Shown here piece after piece: positions 37,606-47,092 of a stretch of 64,000 nucleotides of DNA (the stretch's first letter is position 1; each line of letters starts with the position of its first letter). The notes beneath the pieces were generated by a model that was not told the DNA's origin, made no database searches, and saw nothing but the letters and a program-made list of their open reading frames with translations. This stretch comes from Kosakonia radicincitans DSM 16656 (GTDB lineage Bacteria > Pseudomonadota > Gammaproteobacteria > Enterobacterales > Enterobacteriaceae). The position numbers and the translations under genes were made by a program. The stretch lies in the NCBI RefSeq assembly GCF_000280495.2, contig NZ_CP018016.1:4650001-4714000 (forward strand). Reading direction: 5' to 3'.

Positions 37606-38400
37606 TTGAAAAAGCTTAAACTACATGGCTTTAACAACCTGACCAAAAGCCTGAGTTTTTGTATCTACGACATCTGCTATGCCAAAACCGCAGAAGAGCG
37701 TGACGGCTATATTGCCTACATTGATGAACTCTATAACGCCAACCGTTTGACCGAGATCCTGACGGAAACCTGTAACATCATCGGTGCCAATATCCTGAAT
37801 ATTGCGCGTCAGGATTACGAACCGCAGGGCGCAAGCGTCACCATTCTGGTGAGCGAAGAACCGGTCGATCCTCACTTGATCGACAAAACAGAGCACCCCG
37901 GTCCGCTGCCGGAAGCGGTGGTGGCGCATCTGGATAAGAGCCACATCTGCGTGCATACCTACCCGGAAAGCCACCCGGAAGGCGGTTTGTGTACGTTCCG
38001 CGCCGACATCGAAGTGTCCACCTGCGGCGTGATTTCACCGCTGAAAGCGCTGAATTACCTGATCCACCAGCTTGAGTCCGATATTGTCACCGTCGATTAT
38101 CGCGTTCGCGGCTTCACGCGTGACGTAAACGGCATGAAGCACTTTATCGATCACGAGATTAATTCGATTCAGAACTTTATGTCTGACGACATGAAATCGC
38201 TGTATGACATGGTGGACGTTAACGTTTATCAGGAAAACATCTTCCATACCAAAATGTTGCTGAAGGAGTTCGACCTGAAGCACTACATGTTCCATACCAG
38301 GCCGGAAGATCTGACGCCCGAAGAGCGCAAAGAGATCACCGAAGCGCTGTGGAAAGAGATGCGCGAGATCTACTACGGCCGAAATATCCCGGCCGTGTAA
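37606..38400 (+). CDS. speD: S-adenosylmethionine decarboxylase proenzyme
   Basis: Provides decarboxylated SAM for spermidine synthesis. It has 264 residues, starting at TTG after GGGGTG, the same rare start as E. coli speD. Self-cleavage at Lys111-Ser112 ([10 protein letters not shown]) creates the pyruvoyl group; Cys in the following [10 protein letters not shown] segment is the conserved active-site cysteine region. It is co-transcribed with speE. Confidence 0.97.
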   Translation: MKKLKLHGFNNLTKSLSFCIYDICYAKTAEERDGYIAYIDELYNANRLTEILTETCNIIGANILNIARQDYEPQGASVTILVSEEPVDPHLIDKTEHPGPLPEAVVAHLDKSHICVHTYPESHPEGGLCTFRADIEVSTCGVISPLKALNYLIHQLESDIVTVDYRVRGFTRDVNGMKHFIDHEINSIQNFMSDDMKSLYDMVDVNVYQENIFHTKMLLKEFDLKHYMFHTRPEDLTPEERKEITEALWKEMREIYYGRNIPAV

Positions 38401-38408
38401 CGCGCCAG

Positions 38409-38426
38409 GGGAGCAAGGAGGCTCCC
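38409..38426. terminator. Hairpin between speD and yacL
   Basis: GGGAGC (38409-38414) and GCTCCC (38421-38426) enclose six bases between the convergent stops. There is no clear T-tract, so terminator strength is uncertain. Confidence 0.4.
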
Positions 38427-38428
38427 GG

Positions 38429-38791
38429 TTAGCGTTGTTTCAGAAACTGACGGTAGGCAGCTACCACCTGCAAAAAGTCTTCCACGCCGCACAGCGAGAG
38501 GCTCTCTTCATCGTAGTAGCTCATTCCCTCTTCTATCTCATCGCCGGAAAACTCCAGTTGATTGGCACGAACCATCACTTCCTCGCCATCCAGCCACAGC
38601 GTATATTCATGCCCGGCGCGCTGCCAGGATCGCTCGCTGCCTTTCACCGTTTTTGCCGCCTGCTCAACTTCGTCCAGCAGGGTCAGGTTCTCTTTCACTT
38701 CTTCATTGAACCAGTGCCCGACTGCTTCATGCCCCATCGACATGCGCACCTTAACGGTTCCGGTGACATCGCGCAGAAATTCATAATCCAT
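38429..38791 (-). CDS. yacL: UPF0231 family protein YacL
   Basis: A 120-residue acidic cytoplasmic protein of unknown function, orthologous to E. coli YacL. Recognisable family segments are [32 protein letters not shown] and [25 protein letters not shown]. No signal peptide, membrane helix or enzyme motif is seen. It ends convergently with speD and begins about 300 bases downstream of acnB. Confidence 0.9.
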   Translation of the reverse strand: MDYEFLRDVTGTVKVRMSMGHEAVGHWFNEEVKENLTLLDEVEQAAKTVKGSERSWQRAGHEYTLWLDGEEVMVRANQLEFSGDEIEEGMSYYDEESLSLCGVEDFLQVVAAYRQFLKQR

Positions 38792-39076
38792 AGTTGCTTC
38801 CTCTTGCAGGCCTGATAACCGCCTATGCAGTAATTATCACAGCACAATACAAGAAAAACAGCGCAGCGACCGGAAGCGTTGCAAAATATCCTTCTGCCTG
38901 CGCAGAAATCACCCGCCGGCTATCTACACCCGATGATCAAGCGGTTTGAGCCGGGCAAACATCGCCTACCGCGCCCGCTAAATGCGGCACGTAAGCAGCC
39001 TGTTTTTTATGGAAGTAGCAGGGTTTGAGAAGCATTTGCTGCGCTTAAACAAAACTTATTTGCGCAGTGAGGCAGG
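38792..39076. other. Intergenic region between yacL and acnB
   Basis: About 285 bases that should hold the yacL promoter and leader. No open frame, RNA gene or clear operator is recognised. Confidence 0.5.
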
Positions 39077-39102
39077 AAAAAAAGCCACCCCGAAGGGTGG
39101 CT
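39077..39102 (-). terminator. Rho-independent terminator of acnB
   Basis: AGCCACCC (39083-39090) pairs with GGGTGGCT (39095-39102) around a CGAA loop; on the minus strand a run of Ts follows the stem. Confidence 0.88.
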
Positions 39103-39108
39103 TGTCAG

Positions 39109-41706
39109 TCAGACGGCGGTCTGGAAAATCACGCCGTCAGCTTTTTCGGTGTACTGATTAAGCTGGTCGAAGTTCAGATAACGGTAGGTATCCACCGCCG
39201 TCTTATCAACCTGGGCAATATAGGTCTGGTACTCTTCCGGCGTCGGCAGTTTACCGATCAGCGCTGCAACCGCTGCCAGTTCTGCAGAGGCCAGGTAGAC
39301 GTTTGCACCAGTACCTAAACGGTTCGGGAAGTTACGCGTCGAGGTCGAAACCACCGTTGCGCCATCGGCCACACGCGCCTGGTTACCCATGCACAGGGAA
39401 CAGCCCGGGATCTCGATACGCGCGCCGCTCTTACCAAACACGCTGTAGTAGCCCTCTTCCGTCAGTTGCGCAGCGTCCATACGGGTTGGCGGCGCCACCC
39501 ACAGGCGGGTCGGCAGCTGGCCTTTGTGCGCATCCAGCAGCTTACCGGCAGCGCGGAAGTGACCGATGTTGGTCATGCACGAACCGATGAACACTTCATC
39601 GATCTGCGCCCCCTGAACATCAGACAGCAGACGCGCATCATCCGGATCGTTCGGCGCACAAAGGATCGGCTCTTTGATTTCTGCCAGATCGATGTCGATC
39701 ACCGCCGCATATTCTGCGTCAGCATCGGCTTCCAGCAGCTCAGGTTCCGCCAGCCATTTTTCCATGCCCTGGACACGACGCTCCAGCGTACGACGGTCGC
39801 CGTAGCCTTCTGCAATCATCCATTTCAGCAGCACGATGTTGGAGTTCAGGTACTCGATGATCGGCTCTTTGTTCAGCTTGATGGTACAACCTGCAGCAGA
39901 ACGTTCAGCGGAAGCATCAGTAAGCTCAAACGCCTGCTCAACTTTCAGATCCGGCAGACCTTCGATTTCCAGAATGCGGCCGGAGAAGATGTTTTTCTTG
40001 CCTTTCTTCTCAACGGTCAGCAGACCCTGTTTGATGGCATACAGTGGGATAGCATGCACGAGGTCACGCAGCGTGATGCCCGGCTGCATTTTGCCTTTAA
40101 AGCGCACCAGCACTGATTCCGGCATATCCAGCGGCATGACGCCGGTCGCGGCGGCAAACGCCACCAGGCCGGAACCTGCCGGGAAAGAGATGCCGATCGG
40201 GAAACGGGTGTGGGAGTCACCGCCGGTACCGACCGTATCCGGCAGCAGCATGCGGTTCAGCCAGGAGTGGATGACGCCATCGCCAGGACGCAGGGAAACA
40301 CCGCCACGGTTCATAATGAAGTCCGGCAGCGTATGGTGCGTGGTGACGTCAACCGGCTTCGGATAAGCAGCAGTATGGCAGAAGGACTGCATCACCAGAT
40401 CGGAAGAGAAGCCCAGGCACGCCAGGTCTTTCAGTTCGTCACGGGTCATCGGACCGGTGGTGTCCTGAGAGCCGACAGAGGTCATTTTCGGTTCGCAATA
40501 GGCCCCCGGACGGACACCCGCAACGCCGCATGCGCGACCCACCATTTTCTGCGCCAGCGAGTAACCACGGTTACTTTCTGCCACATCTTTTGCCTGACGG
40601 AATACATCGCTGTGCGGCAGACCCAGCGCTTCACGCGCTTTGGTGGTCAGGCCGCGGCCGATAATCAGCGGAATACGGCCACCGGCGCGCACTTCGTCGA
40701 TCAGCACATCGGTTTTCAGTTCAAAGCTGGCCAGCAGCTCGCCGGTTTCGTGGTTGCGCACTTCGCCTTTGAACGGGTAAACGTCAATCACGTCGCCCAT
40801 GTTCAGGTTGCTGACATCCACTTCGATCGGCAGCGCACCGGCATCTTCCATGGTGTTAAAGAAGATGGGCGCGATTTTGCCGCCCAGCACCAGGCCACCG
40901 CCGCGTTTGTTCGGCACATGAGGAATGTCGTCGCCCATAAACCACAGCACGGAGTTGGTGGCGGATTTACGTGAAGAACCGGTACCCACAACGTCGCCAA
41001 CGTACGCCAGCGGGAAACCTTTCTGTTGCAGGGCTTCGATCTGTTTGATCGGGCCAACGGCACCCGGTTGATCCGGTTCAATGCCTTCGCGGGCGTTTTT
41101 CAGCATCGCCAGCGCGTGCAGCGGGATATCCGGACGCGACCAGGCATCCGGTGCCGGAGAGAGATCGTCGGTGTTGGTTTCGCCCGTCACTTTGAAGACG
41201 GTAACGGTAATTTTTTCCGCCAGCGCCGGACGGCTCAGGAACCACTCGGCATCGGCCCAGGATTGCATCACCTGCTTCGCCCAGGCGTTGCCCGCTTTGG
41301 CTTTCTCTTCCACATCGTAGAAGTTATCGAACATCAGCAGCGTATGGGACAGCGCTTTGGCAGCAATCGGCGCCAGTTTGTCGTTATCCAGCGCATCAAT
41401 CAGTGGATGGATGTTGTAACCGCCCTGCATGGTACCCAGCAGTTCGATGGCTTTTTCAGGGGTAACCAGCGGAGAGGTGGCTTCGCCTTTGGCGACAGCG
41501 GCAAGGAAACCCGCTTTGACATAGGCGGCTTCATCAACGCCCGGAGGGACACGGTTGGTCAGCAGATCAATCAGGAATTCTTCTTCGCCAGCAGGCGGGC
41601 TTTTCAGCAGCTCGACAAGGCCTGCCATCTGGGTTGCATCTAATGGTTTTGGCGCAATCCCCTCAGCGGCACGTTCAGCTACGTGCTTACGGTATTCTTC
41701 TAGCAC
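39109..41706 (-). CDS. acnB: Aconitate hydratase B
   Basis: The main TCA-cycle aconitase, also acting on 2-methylisocitrate. A GTG start at 41706, with GAGGAGAAC upstream, gives 865 residues, the E. coli length; the open frame continues upstream without support. The N-terminal HEAT-like domain (about 1-160) is followed by the swivel domain ([16 protein letters not shown]) and the Fe-S domain. Cluster cysteines are in [10 protein letters not shown] (about 710) and PGCSLCMGN (about 769 and 772). It lies downstream of the unidentified 470-residue gene, from which a terminator separates it. Confidence 0.97.
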   Translation of the reverse strand: MLEEYRKHVAERAAEGIAPKPLDATQMAGLVELLKSPPAGEEEFLIDLLTNRVPPGVDEAAYVKAGFLAAVAKGEATSPLVTPEKAIELLGTMQGGYNIHPLIDALDNDKLAPIAAKALSHTLLMFDNFYDVEEKAKAGNAWAKQVMQSWADAEWFLSRPALAEKITVTVFKVTGETNTDDLSPAPDAWSRPDIPLHALAMLKNAREGIEPDQPGAVGPIKQIEALQQKGFPLAYVGDVVGTGSSRKSATNSVLWFMGDDIPHVPNKRGGGLVLGGKIAPIFFNTMEDAGALPIEVDVSNLNMGDVIDVYPFKGEVRNHETGELLASFELKTDVLIDEVRAGGRIPLIIGRGLTTKAREALGLPHSDVFRQAKDVAESNRGYSLAQKMVGRACGVAGVRPGAYCEPKMTSVGSQDTTGPMTRDELKDLACLGFSSDLVMQSFCHTAAYPKPVDVTTHHTLPDFIMNRGGVSLRPGDGVIHSWLNRMLLPDTVGTGGDSHTRFPIGISFPAGSGLVAFAAATGVMPLDMPESVLVRFKGKMQPGITLRDLVHAIPLYAIKQGLLTVEKKGKKNIFSGRILEIEGLPDLKVEQAFELTDASAERSAAGCTIKLNKEPIIEYLNSNIVLLKWMIAEGYGDRRTLERRVQGMEKWLAEPELLEADADAEYAAVIDIDLAEIKEPILCAPNDPDDARLLSDVQGAQIDEVFIGSCMTNIGHFRAAGKLLDAHKGQLPTRLWVAPPTRMDAAQLTEEGYYSVFGKSGARIEIPGCSLCMGNQARVADGATVVSTSTRNFPNRLGTGANVYLASAELAAVAALIGKLPTPEEYQTYIAQVDKTAVDTYRYLNFDQLNQYTEKADGVIFQTAV

Positions 41707-41940
41707 GACGGTTCTCCTCGCTCTCATTGTCATAATGCGGCAGGCGTTTCTCTTCACGCTCCTGTGAGACAGCAGTTTGTAGGGTAAATCCGCGAACCGC
41801 GTCGGGCAGCATAGCAGGATTTTCAGGGGGTGTTAATCTGTTTACAAAAAAGCAACATTAAATACTTGCTGAATCGTTAAGGGCGGAATAATGCAGGCTA
41901 CAGACGGTTTTAACGAAACAGAATCGACGCTAAAAACCAT

Positions 41941-41966
41941 AAAAAACGGCTCCGCAGAGCCGTTTT
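41941..41966 (-). terminator. Rho-independent terminator of the 470-codon gene
   Basis: ACGGCTC (41946-41952) pairs with GAGCCGT (41957-41963). On the minus strand it is followed by six Ts, 13 bases past the stop, marking a monocistronic unit. Confidence 0.88.
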
Positions 41967-41978
41967 GTGATGACGGGG

Positions 41979-43391
41979 TTACGCAGACTTCAGCAGCGAA
42001 AGCACGTTACTGCGCGCGTACTGCACCGGCGTGACCGTTTGATCCACCAGCTCGCCGCGTACATATTTTTTCACCGTTTCACGGTTGTTCACTTGTTCGT
42101 TGTGACCGACAGACGCCAGCATCCCACGGCTGTTGTAATTCAGCGTGGTTGTACTCTCTTCATCATTTTCCAGCAGATGGTAGGTGTAGTTCTGCGACGA
42201 CTTCATCTTATTCAGCGCCAGCGGAATCGAGGGATCGAGCGCTTCATGCCAGGCCGCACTAATGTGGCTGCGCGAGGTCTGTTTGACGCTTTTTGAACCG
42301 TCACTGAGCACGTTTTCTGTCGTCGACTGGGAGGCCTGATAAGAGAAACGATCTTTCTCATCATCGCGTGCCGGGTTGATCGATTTCTCAGTCTGCGTCA
42401 GCGACAGCGAGAAATCGTTCAGCCCGCTCAGTTGCGACCGGCCACTGTTATCAACACGAATATCCGCACCAACCGTAATCGCAGTACGCTGTGCGCTGGC
42501 GGTGGTATTTAACGCGCGGAATACCGACTTCAACGCCTCCATCTGATCGCGATCGCCGTGCCCGGTCGAGCGAGCCTTGTCAAACTTAGTATCGTAGGCG
42601 CTTAACGTAGCCTGCTGCTGAGCGTAGTCGCCAGCCAACGCTGGATTCGACAAGTCGCTGCTCACTTTCAGCGAGAAATCCTTGTCCTGATAAGCAACAT
42701 AGCGTTCGGTGGTGCTGGCATGGAAATTCAGCGACTGTACCGAAGCATCATCAGCGCGAATATCCGTTTTTAAATCCACGGATTTCAGCACGCTGCTGTC
42801 AAAATTAGTTAGCCCGGAAATATCGATTTTCGGCGGATTTTGCCCCAGTCCGCTTAACGCTTTCTCAAGCGATGCGCCCAGGTTCGCAACGGCCGCAGCT
42901 TCATCATCATTCAGCGCTTCGCCATCGGTTTTTAACTCCACCACCACGCCATCCTCTTTCTGCGTCATGTTGAGGTGCAAGGTGGAGCCCGATTGCGTCA
43001 CAATATCCAGCGAAACCGCAGATTGCTGGCCCGCCGCTCCCGCCGTAGCGCTGGTAACGGCGTGGGTGACGTCGGTACGACTCTCTTTCAGATTGCTCAG
43101 CAATGTGCTGCCAATGCTGCCTAAAGGGGATAGCGAGTTACTGCCAACGGCGGCCTGCAATAACCCCTTCATCATGGAATCTTGTGGTGAAGTCGCGCTG
43201 AGTTTTTTCGGCGACAGGCTGTAAACCGCTGCAATATCAGACGTCTGGCTGCCAAACATTACTTTTGTCGACGAGGGTGCTTCGACAGGCGTGGCAGCGC
43301 GCGTAGTTGTGCGAACCGTGGTGCTCGCCAGGGAAGTTGACGCCACTCTCATTGCTGATGAGAGCGATGACAGATTAAGTCCGGTGATCAT
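41979..43391 (-). CDS. Unidentified cysteine-free protein with a sigma-28 type promoter
   Basis: A 470-residue protein that I do not recognise. The ATG at 43391 is chosen because TAAGGAG lies ten bases upstream; the longer open frame runs through the promoter and terminator into lpd. No hydrophobic signal peptide or membrane helix is seen. Residues 1-75 are rich in Ser, Thr and Ala and look disordered. A beta-type segment with alternating hydrophobics follows (SLDIVTQSG, LHLNMTQ, VVVELKTDG) and then an Ala-rich helix (about 170-190). The remainder is polar, ending LLKSA. It has no cysteine and a single tryptophan. E. coli carries the unrelated yacH here. The upstream promoter suggests the flagellar class 3 regulon and possible flagellar export; this is inference. 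Confidence 0.75.
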   Translation of the reverse strand: MITGLNLSSLSSAMRVASTSLASTTVRTTTRAATPVEAPSSTKVMFGSQTSDIAAVYSLSPKKLSATSPQDSMMKGLLQAAVGSNSLSPLGSIGSTLLSNLKESRTDVTHAVTSATAGAAGQQSAVSLDIVTQSGSTLHLNMTQKEDGVVVELKTDGEALNDDEAAAVANLGASLEKALSGLGQNPPKIDISGLTNFDSSVLKSVDLKTDIRADDASVQSLNFHASTTERYVAYQDKDFSLKVSSDLSNPALAGDYAQQQATLSAYDTKFDKARSTGHGDRDQMEALKSVFRALNTTASAQRTAITVGADIRVDNSGRSQLSGLNDFSLSLTQTEKSINPARDDEKDRFSYQASQSTTENVLSDGSKSVKQTSRSHISAAWHEALDPSIPLALNKMKSSQNYTYHLLENDEESTTTLNYNSRGMLASVGHNEQVNNRETVKKYVRGELVDQTVTPVQYARSNVLSLLKSA

Positions 43392-43435
43392 GACGATGAA
43401 GCTCCTTATCTCGCCGGGAATGGCCGTTAGCGTTA

Positions 43436-43462
43436 CTATCGGCAAAATCTGCGTAATATTTA
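43436..43462 (-). promoter_or_regulatory. Sigma-28 (FliA) type promoter
   Basis: On the minus strand TAAATATT (43462-43455) is followed after exactly 11 bases by GCCGATAG (43443-43436). The flagellar class 3 consensus is TAAAGTTT-N11-GCCGATAA, so 13 of 16 positions match with exact spacing. The predicted transcript would begin near 43430, leaving about 40 bases of leader containing the TAAGGAG ribosome site. Confidence 0.75.
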
Positions 43463-43506
43463 TACCTCTGGCAGAGAAAAACGCTGTTACCTGGTAAAAT
43501 TGGCGC

Positions 43507-43533
43507 AAAAAAAACGCCTCCGAAGAGGCGTTT
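43507..43533 (-). terminator. Rho-independent terminator of lpd
   Basis: ACGCCTC (43514-43520) pairs with GAGGCGT (43525-43531), with eight As to the left that read as Ts on the minus strand, directly after the lpd stop. Confidence 0.88.
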
Positions 43534-43548
43534 ATTGTCAGCGAAAAC

Positions 43549-44973
43549 TTATTTCTTTTTCGCTTTCGGGTTCGGCAGGTCGGTGATGCTACCTTCGAAC
43601 ACTTCTGCGGCCAGGCCAACAGATTCATGCAGCGTCGGGTGCGCGTGAATGGTCAGCGCGATATCTTCCGCGTCGCAACCCATTTCGATCGCCAGACCGA
43701 TTTCACCCAGCAGCTCGCCGCCGTTAGTGCCGACAATCGCGCCGCCGATAACGCGGTGAGTCTCTTTGTCGAAAATCAGTTTGGTCATACCGTCAGCGCA
43801 GTCGGAAGCGATAGCACGGCCAGAAGCAGCCCACGGGAAGGTGGCGGTTTCGTAGCTGATGCCTTTCTCTTTCGCTTCTTTCTCAGTCAGACCAACCCAT
43901 GCAACTTCTGGCTCGGTGTAAGCGATAGACGGGATAACTTTCGGATCGAAGTAGTGTTTCTTACCGGCGATAACTTCAGCGGCCACGTGACCTTCATGTA
44001 CGCCTTTGTGCGCCAGCATCGGCTGACCGACGATATCGCCGATAGCAAAGATGTGCGGCACGTTGGTGCGCAGCTGTTTGTCAACGCGGATGAAGCCACG
44101 TTCGTCCACTTCAACGCCTGCTTTGCCGGCATCGAGGTTTTTACCGTTCGGTACACGACCGATCGCCACCAGCACGGCGTCATAACGCTGTGCTTCAGCA
44201 GGGGCTTTTTTGCCTTCCATGGAAACGTAGATGCCGTCTTCTTTCGCTTCAACGGCAGTTACTTTGGTTTCCAGCATCAGGTTGAATTTCTTGCTGACGC
44301 GTTTGGTGAAGACTTTAACGATATCTTTGTCTGCCGCCGGGATAACCTGGTCGAACATTTCAACCACGTCGATCTCTGAACCCAGCGCATGGTACACGGT
44401 ACCCATTTCCAGACCGATAATACCGCCGCCCATAACCAGCATACGTTTCGGTACGGATTTCAGCTCCAGCGCATCGGTGGAATCCCATACGCGCGGATCT
44501 TCGTGCGGAATGAACGGCAACTGAATCGGACGGGAACCCGCCGCGATGATAGCGTTGTCGAAGTTGATCACGGTTTTGCCGTTTTCGCCTTCAACTTCCA
44601 GGGTGTTCGCCCCAGTGAATTTACCCAGACCGGTGACCACTTTCACTTTACGGCCTTTCGCCATACCCGACAGACCACCGGTCAGTTGGGTGATCACTTT
44701 CTCTTTCCAGGTACGGATTTTGTCGATATCGGTTTTCGGCTCGCCGAAGACGATACCGTGTTCAGCCAGCGCTTTGGCTTCTTCGATAACTTTTGCTACG
44801 TGCAGCAGCGCCTTAGAAGGGATACAACCTACGTTCAGACAAACACCGCCGAGGGTGCTGTAACGTTCAACGATGACGGTTTCCAGACCTAAATCAGCGC
44901 AACGGAAGGCAGCAGAGTAACCTGCCGGGCCTGCCCCAAGTACCACGACCTGAGTTTTGATTTCAGTACTCAT
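43549..44973 (-). CDS. lpd: Dihydrolipoyl dehydrogenase (E3)
   Basis: A flavoenzyme that reoxidises lipoyl groups of the pyruvate and 2-oxoglutarate dehydrogenase complexes and the glycine cleavage system. The second of two adjacent ATGs gives 474 residues, as in E. coli. FAD-binding GAGPAGYSAAFR, the redox disulphide Cys45/Cys50 in GGVCLNVGCIPSK, NAD-binding GGGIIGLEMG and catalytic His in HAHPTLHES (about 445) are present. It is last in the pdhR-aceEF-lpd cluster, with about 200 bases before it for its own promoter, as known in E. coli. Confidence 0.98.
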   Translation of the reverse strand: MSTEIKTQVVVLGAGPAGYSAAFRCADLGLETVIVERYSTLGGVCLNVGCIPSKALLHVAKVIEEAKALAEHGIVFGEPKTDIDKIRTWKEKVITQLTGGLSGMAKGRKVKVVTGLGKFTGANTLEVEGENGKTVINFDNAIIAAGSRPIQLPFIPHEDPRVWDSTDALELKSVPKRMLVMGGGIIGLEMGTVYHALGSEIDVVEMFDQVIPAADKDIVKVFTKRVSKKFNLMLETKVTAVEAKEDGIYVSMEGKKAPAEAQRYDAVLVAIGRVPNGKNLDAGKAGVEVDERGFIRVDKQLRTNVPHIFAIGDIVGQPMLAHKGVHEGHVAAEVIAGKKHYFDPKVIPSIAYTEPEVAWVGLTEKEAKEKGISYETATFPWAASGRAIASDCADGMTKLIFDKETHRVIGGAIVGTNGGELLGEIGLAIEMGCDAEDIALTIHAHPTLHESVGLAAEVFEGSITDLPNPKAKKK

Positions 44974-45144
44974 CATGACCTCTTATTGATTTCCGGCGGT
45001 CAGGGGTACTTCGTGTCGCCCTTCATCCACCGGGACGTTCTATCCGCCCGCAGTTTACAAAAATGTTAACAATTTTGAAACAACAAACGGCAAACGATTT
45101 GTCCTTTGCCCCTGATAACCCCAAAAGCCCAATGAGATTATCAG

Positions 45145-45171
45145 AAAAAAGCCGGCCGTCAGGCCGGCTTT
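45145..45171 (-). terminator. Rho-independent terminator of aceF
   Basis: AGCCGGCC (45150-45157) pairs with GGCCGGCT (45162-45169) around GTCA; on the minus strand a T-run follows. It would reduce read-through into lpd. Confidence 0.85.
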
Positions 45172-45176
45172 CTCGA

Positions 45177-47078
45177 TTACATCACCAGACGGCGAATGTC
45201 CGACAGCATATTGTTGATGATGGTGATAAAGCGCGCACCATCAGCACCGTCAATCACACGGTGGTCGAAGGAGAGCGAAATCGGCATCATCAGGCGCGGC
45301 ACGAACTCTTTACCGTTCCAGACCGGCTCCATTGCAGATTTGGAGACGCCCAGGATAGCCACTTCCGGCGCGTTCACAATCGGTGCGAAGTGGGTGGTGC
45401 CCAGGCCGCCGATGCTGGAGATAGTGAAGCAACCGCCCTGCATTTCGCCAGCGGTCAGCTTGCCATCACGCGCTTTTTTGGAGATGACAGTCAGTTCGCG
45501 AGACAGCTCAGTAATGCTCTTCTTGTTCACGTCTTTGAAGACCGGAACAACCAGACCATTCGGCGTATCCACCGCAACACCGATGTTGATGTATTTTTTC
45601 AGCGTCAGCTTCTGACCATCTTCAGACAGAGAGCTGTTGAAGCGCGGCATTTGCTCAAGCGCCGCAGCAACGGCTTTCATAATGAAGACAACCGGGGTGA
45701 ATTTCACGTCCAGTTTGCGCTTCTCAGCTTCGGCGTTTTGCTGTTTACGGAACGCTTCCAGATCGGTGATATCGGTTTTATCGAAGTGCGTAACGTGCGG
45801 GATCATTACCCAGTTACGGCTCAGGTTAGCACCAGAGATTTTCTGGATACGGCCCAGTTCCACTTCTTCGATTTCACCAAACTTGCTGAAGTCCACTTTC
45901 GGCCACGGCAGCAGACCCGGCAGAGAACCACCGGTTGCGCCAGCGGCAGGCGCGGATTCAGCGCGTTTGATCGCATCTTTCACGTAAGCCTGAACGTCTT
46001 CGCGCAGGATACGACCTTTACGACCGGTGCCTTTCACTTTCGCCAGGTTAACGCCAAATTCGCGCGCCAGGCGGCGGATCAGCGGCGTCGCATGGACGTA
46101 AGCGTCGTTTTCAGCAAAGTCGGATTTACCTTCAGCTTTCGCCGGAGCCGGTGCAGCAGCCGGTTTTGCCGTCTGAGCAGCAGGAGCCGGAGCGGCCGAT
46201 GCAGCAGCCGGAGCGGCGGCAGGCGCCGCGCCTTCCACTTCAAACACCATGATCAGAGAGCCGGTGGAGACTTTATCGCCCACGTTCACTTTCAGCTCTT
46301 TCACGGTACCGGCAAACGGTGCCGGAACTTCCATAGAGGCTTTGTCGCCTTCAACGGTGATCAGTGACTGTTCAGCGGAGACTTTATCGCCCACTTTTAC
46401 CAGCACTTCGGTCACTTCAACTTCGTCACCGCCGATATCCGGTACGTTAACTTCTTTCGGGCCAGAAGCCGCTGCTGCCGGCGCGCTTGCCGCAGCCGGA
46501 GCTGCCGCCTGTGCCGGAGCCGCTGCTGGTGCAGCGCCTGCAACTTCGAAGATCATGATCAAGGAACCGGTGGAGACTTTGTCGCCGGTGTTGATTTTGA
46601 TCTCTTTAACCGTACCCGCGAACGGCGCCGGAACTTCCATAGAGGCTTTGTCGCCTTCTACGGTGATCAGCGACTGTTCAGCCGCAACGGTGTCGCCCAC
46701 TTTGACCAGGATCTCGGTGACTTCAACTTCGTCGCCGCCGATATCCGGTACGTTAACTTCTTTGGCAGCCGCAGCGGCCGGTGCCGCAGCTGGCGCTGCT
46801 TCTTTCTTCTCTTCTGCCTTAGCAGGTGCAGCGGCTGCTGCACCATCGGCGGAATCGAAAATCATGATCAGTTTGCCGGTCTCGGTTTTATCGCCGACAG
46901 AGACTTTGATCTCTTTAACGATGCCAGCCTGCGGAGACGGGACTTCCATAGAGGCTTTATCGCCTTCTACGGTGATCAGCGACTGTTCAGCTTCAACTTT
47001 GTCGCCCACTTTGACCAGGATCTCGGTGATTTCAACTTCATCAGCCCCGATGTCCGGTACATTGATTTCGATAGCCAT
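45177..47078 (-). CDS. aceF: Pyruvate dehydrogenase E2, dihydrolipoyl acetyltransferase
   Basis: The core of the pyruvate dehydrogenase complex. It has 633 residues (E. coli 630). Three tandem lipoyl domains each carry the lipoylated lysine in GDKASMEVP (Lys41, then about 145 and 250), joined by Ala/Pro-rich linkers. A peripheral-subunit-binding domain follows ([28 protein letters not shown], about 325-355), then the catalytic domain with HRVIDGADG near residue 605. It begins 14 bases after aceE. The repeated DNA of the lipoyl domains is the source of internal repeats in this region. Confidence 0.98.
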   Translation of the reverse strand: MAIEINVPDIGADEVEITEILVKVGDKVEAEQSLITVEGDKASMEVPSPQAGIVKEIKVSVGDKTETGKLIMIFDSADGAAAAAPAKAEEKKEAAPAAAPAAAAAKEVNVPDIGGDEVEVTEILVKVGDTVAAEQSLITVEGDKASMEVPAPFAGTVKEIKINTGDKVSTGSLIMIFEVAGAAPAAAPAQAAAPAAASAPAAAASGPKEVNVPDIGGDEVEVTEVLVKVGDKVSAEQSLITVEGDKASMEVPAPFAGTVKELKVNVGDKVSTGSLIMVFEVEGAAPAAAPAAASAAPAPAAQTAKPAAAPAPAKAEGKSDFAENDAYVHATPLIRRLAREFGVNLAKVKGTGRKGRILREDVQAYVKDAIKRAESAPAAGATGGSLPGLLPWPKVDFSKFGEIEEVELGRIQKISGANLSRNWVMIPHVTHFDKTDITDLEAFRKQQNAEAEKRKLDVKFTPVVFIMKAVAAALEQMPRFNSSLSEDGQKLTLKKYINIGVAVDTPNGLVVPVFKDVNKKSITELSRELTVISKKARDGKLTAGEMQGGCFTISSIGGLGTTHFAPIVNAPEVAILGVSKSAMEPVWNGKEFVPRLMMPISLSFDHRVIDGADGARFITIINNMLSDIRRLVM

Positions 47079-47092
47079 TATCTCTTTACCTC

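Noticed and set aside
45063..46367. A 434-codon open frame on the plus strand opposite aceF
   Set aside because: It is antisense to aceF and low-complexity; no independent support.
46249..47078. Repeated DNA blocks that could suggest a repeat array
   Set aside because: The periodicity is that of the three lipoyl domains and Ala/Pro linkers of AceF; units are about 300 bases and coding, not CRISPR.
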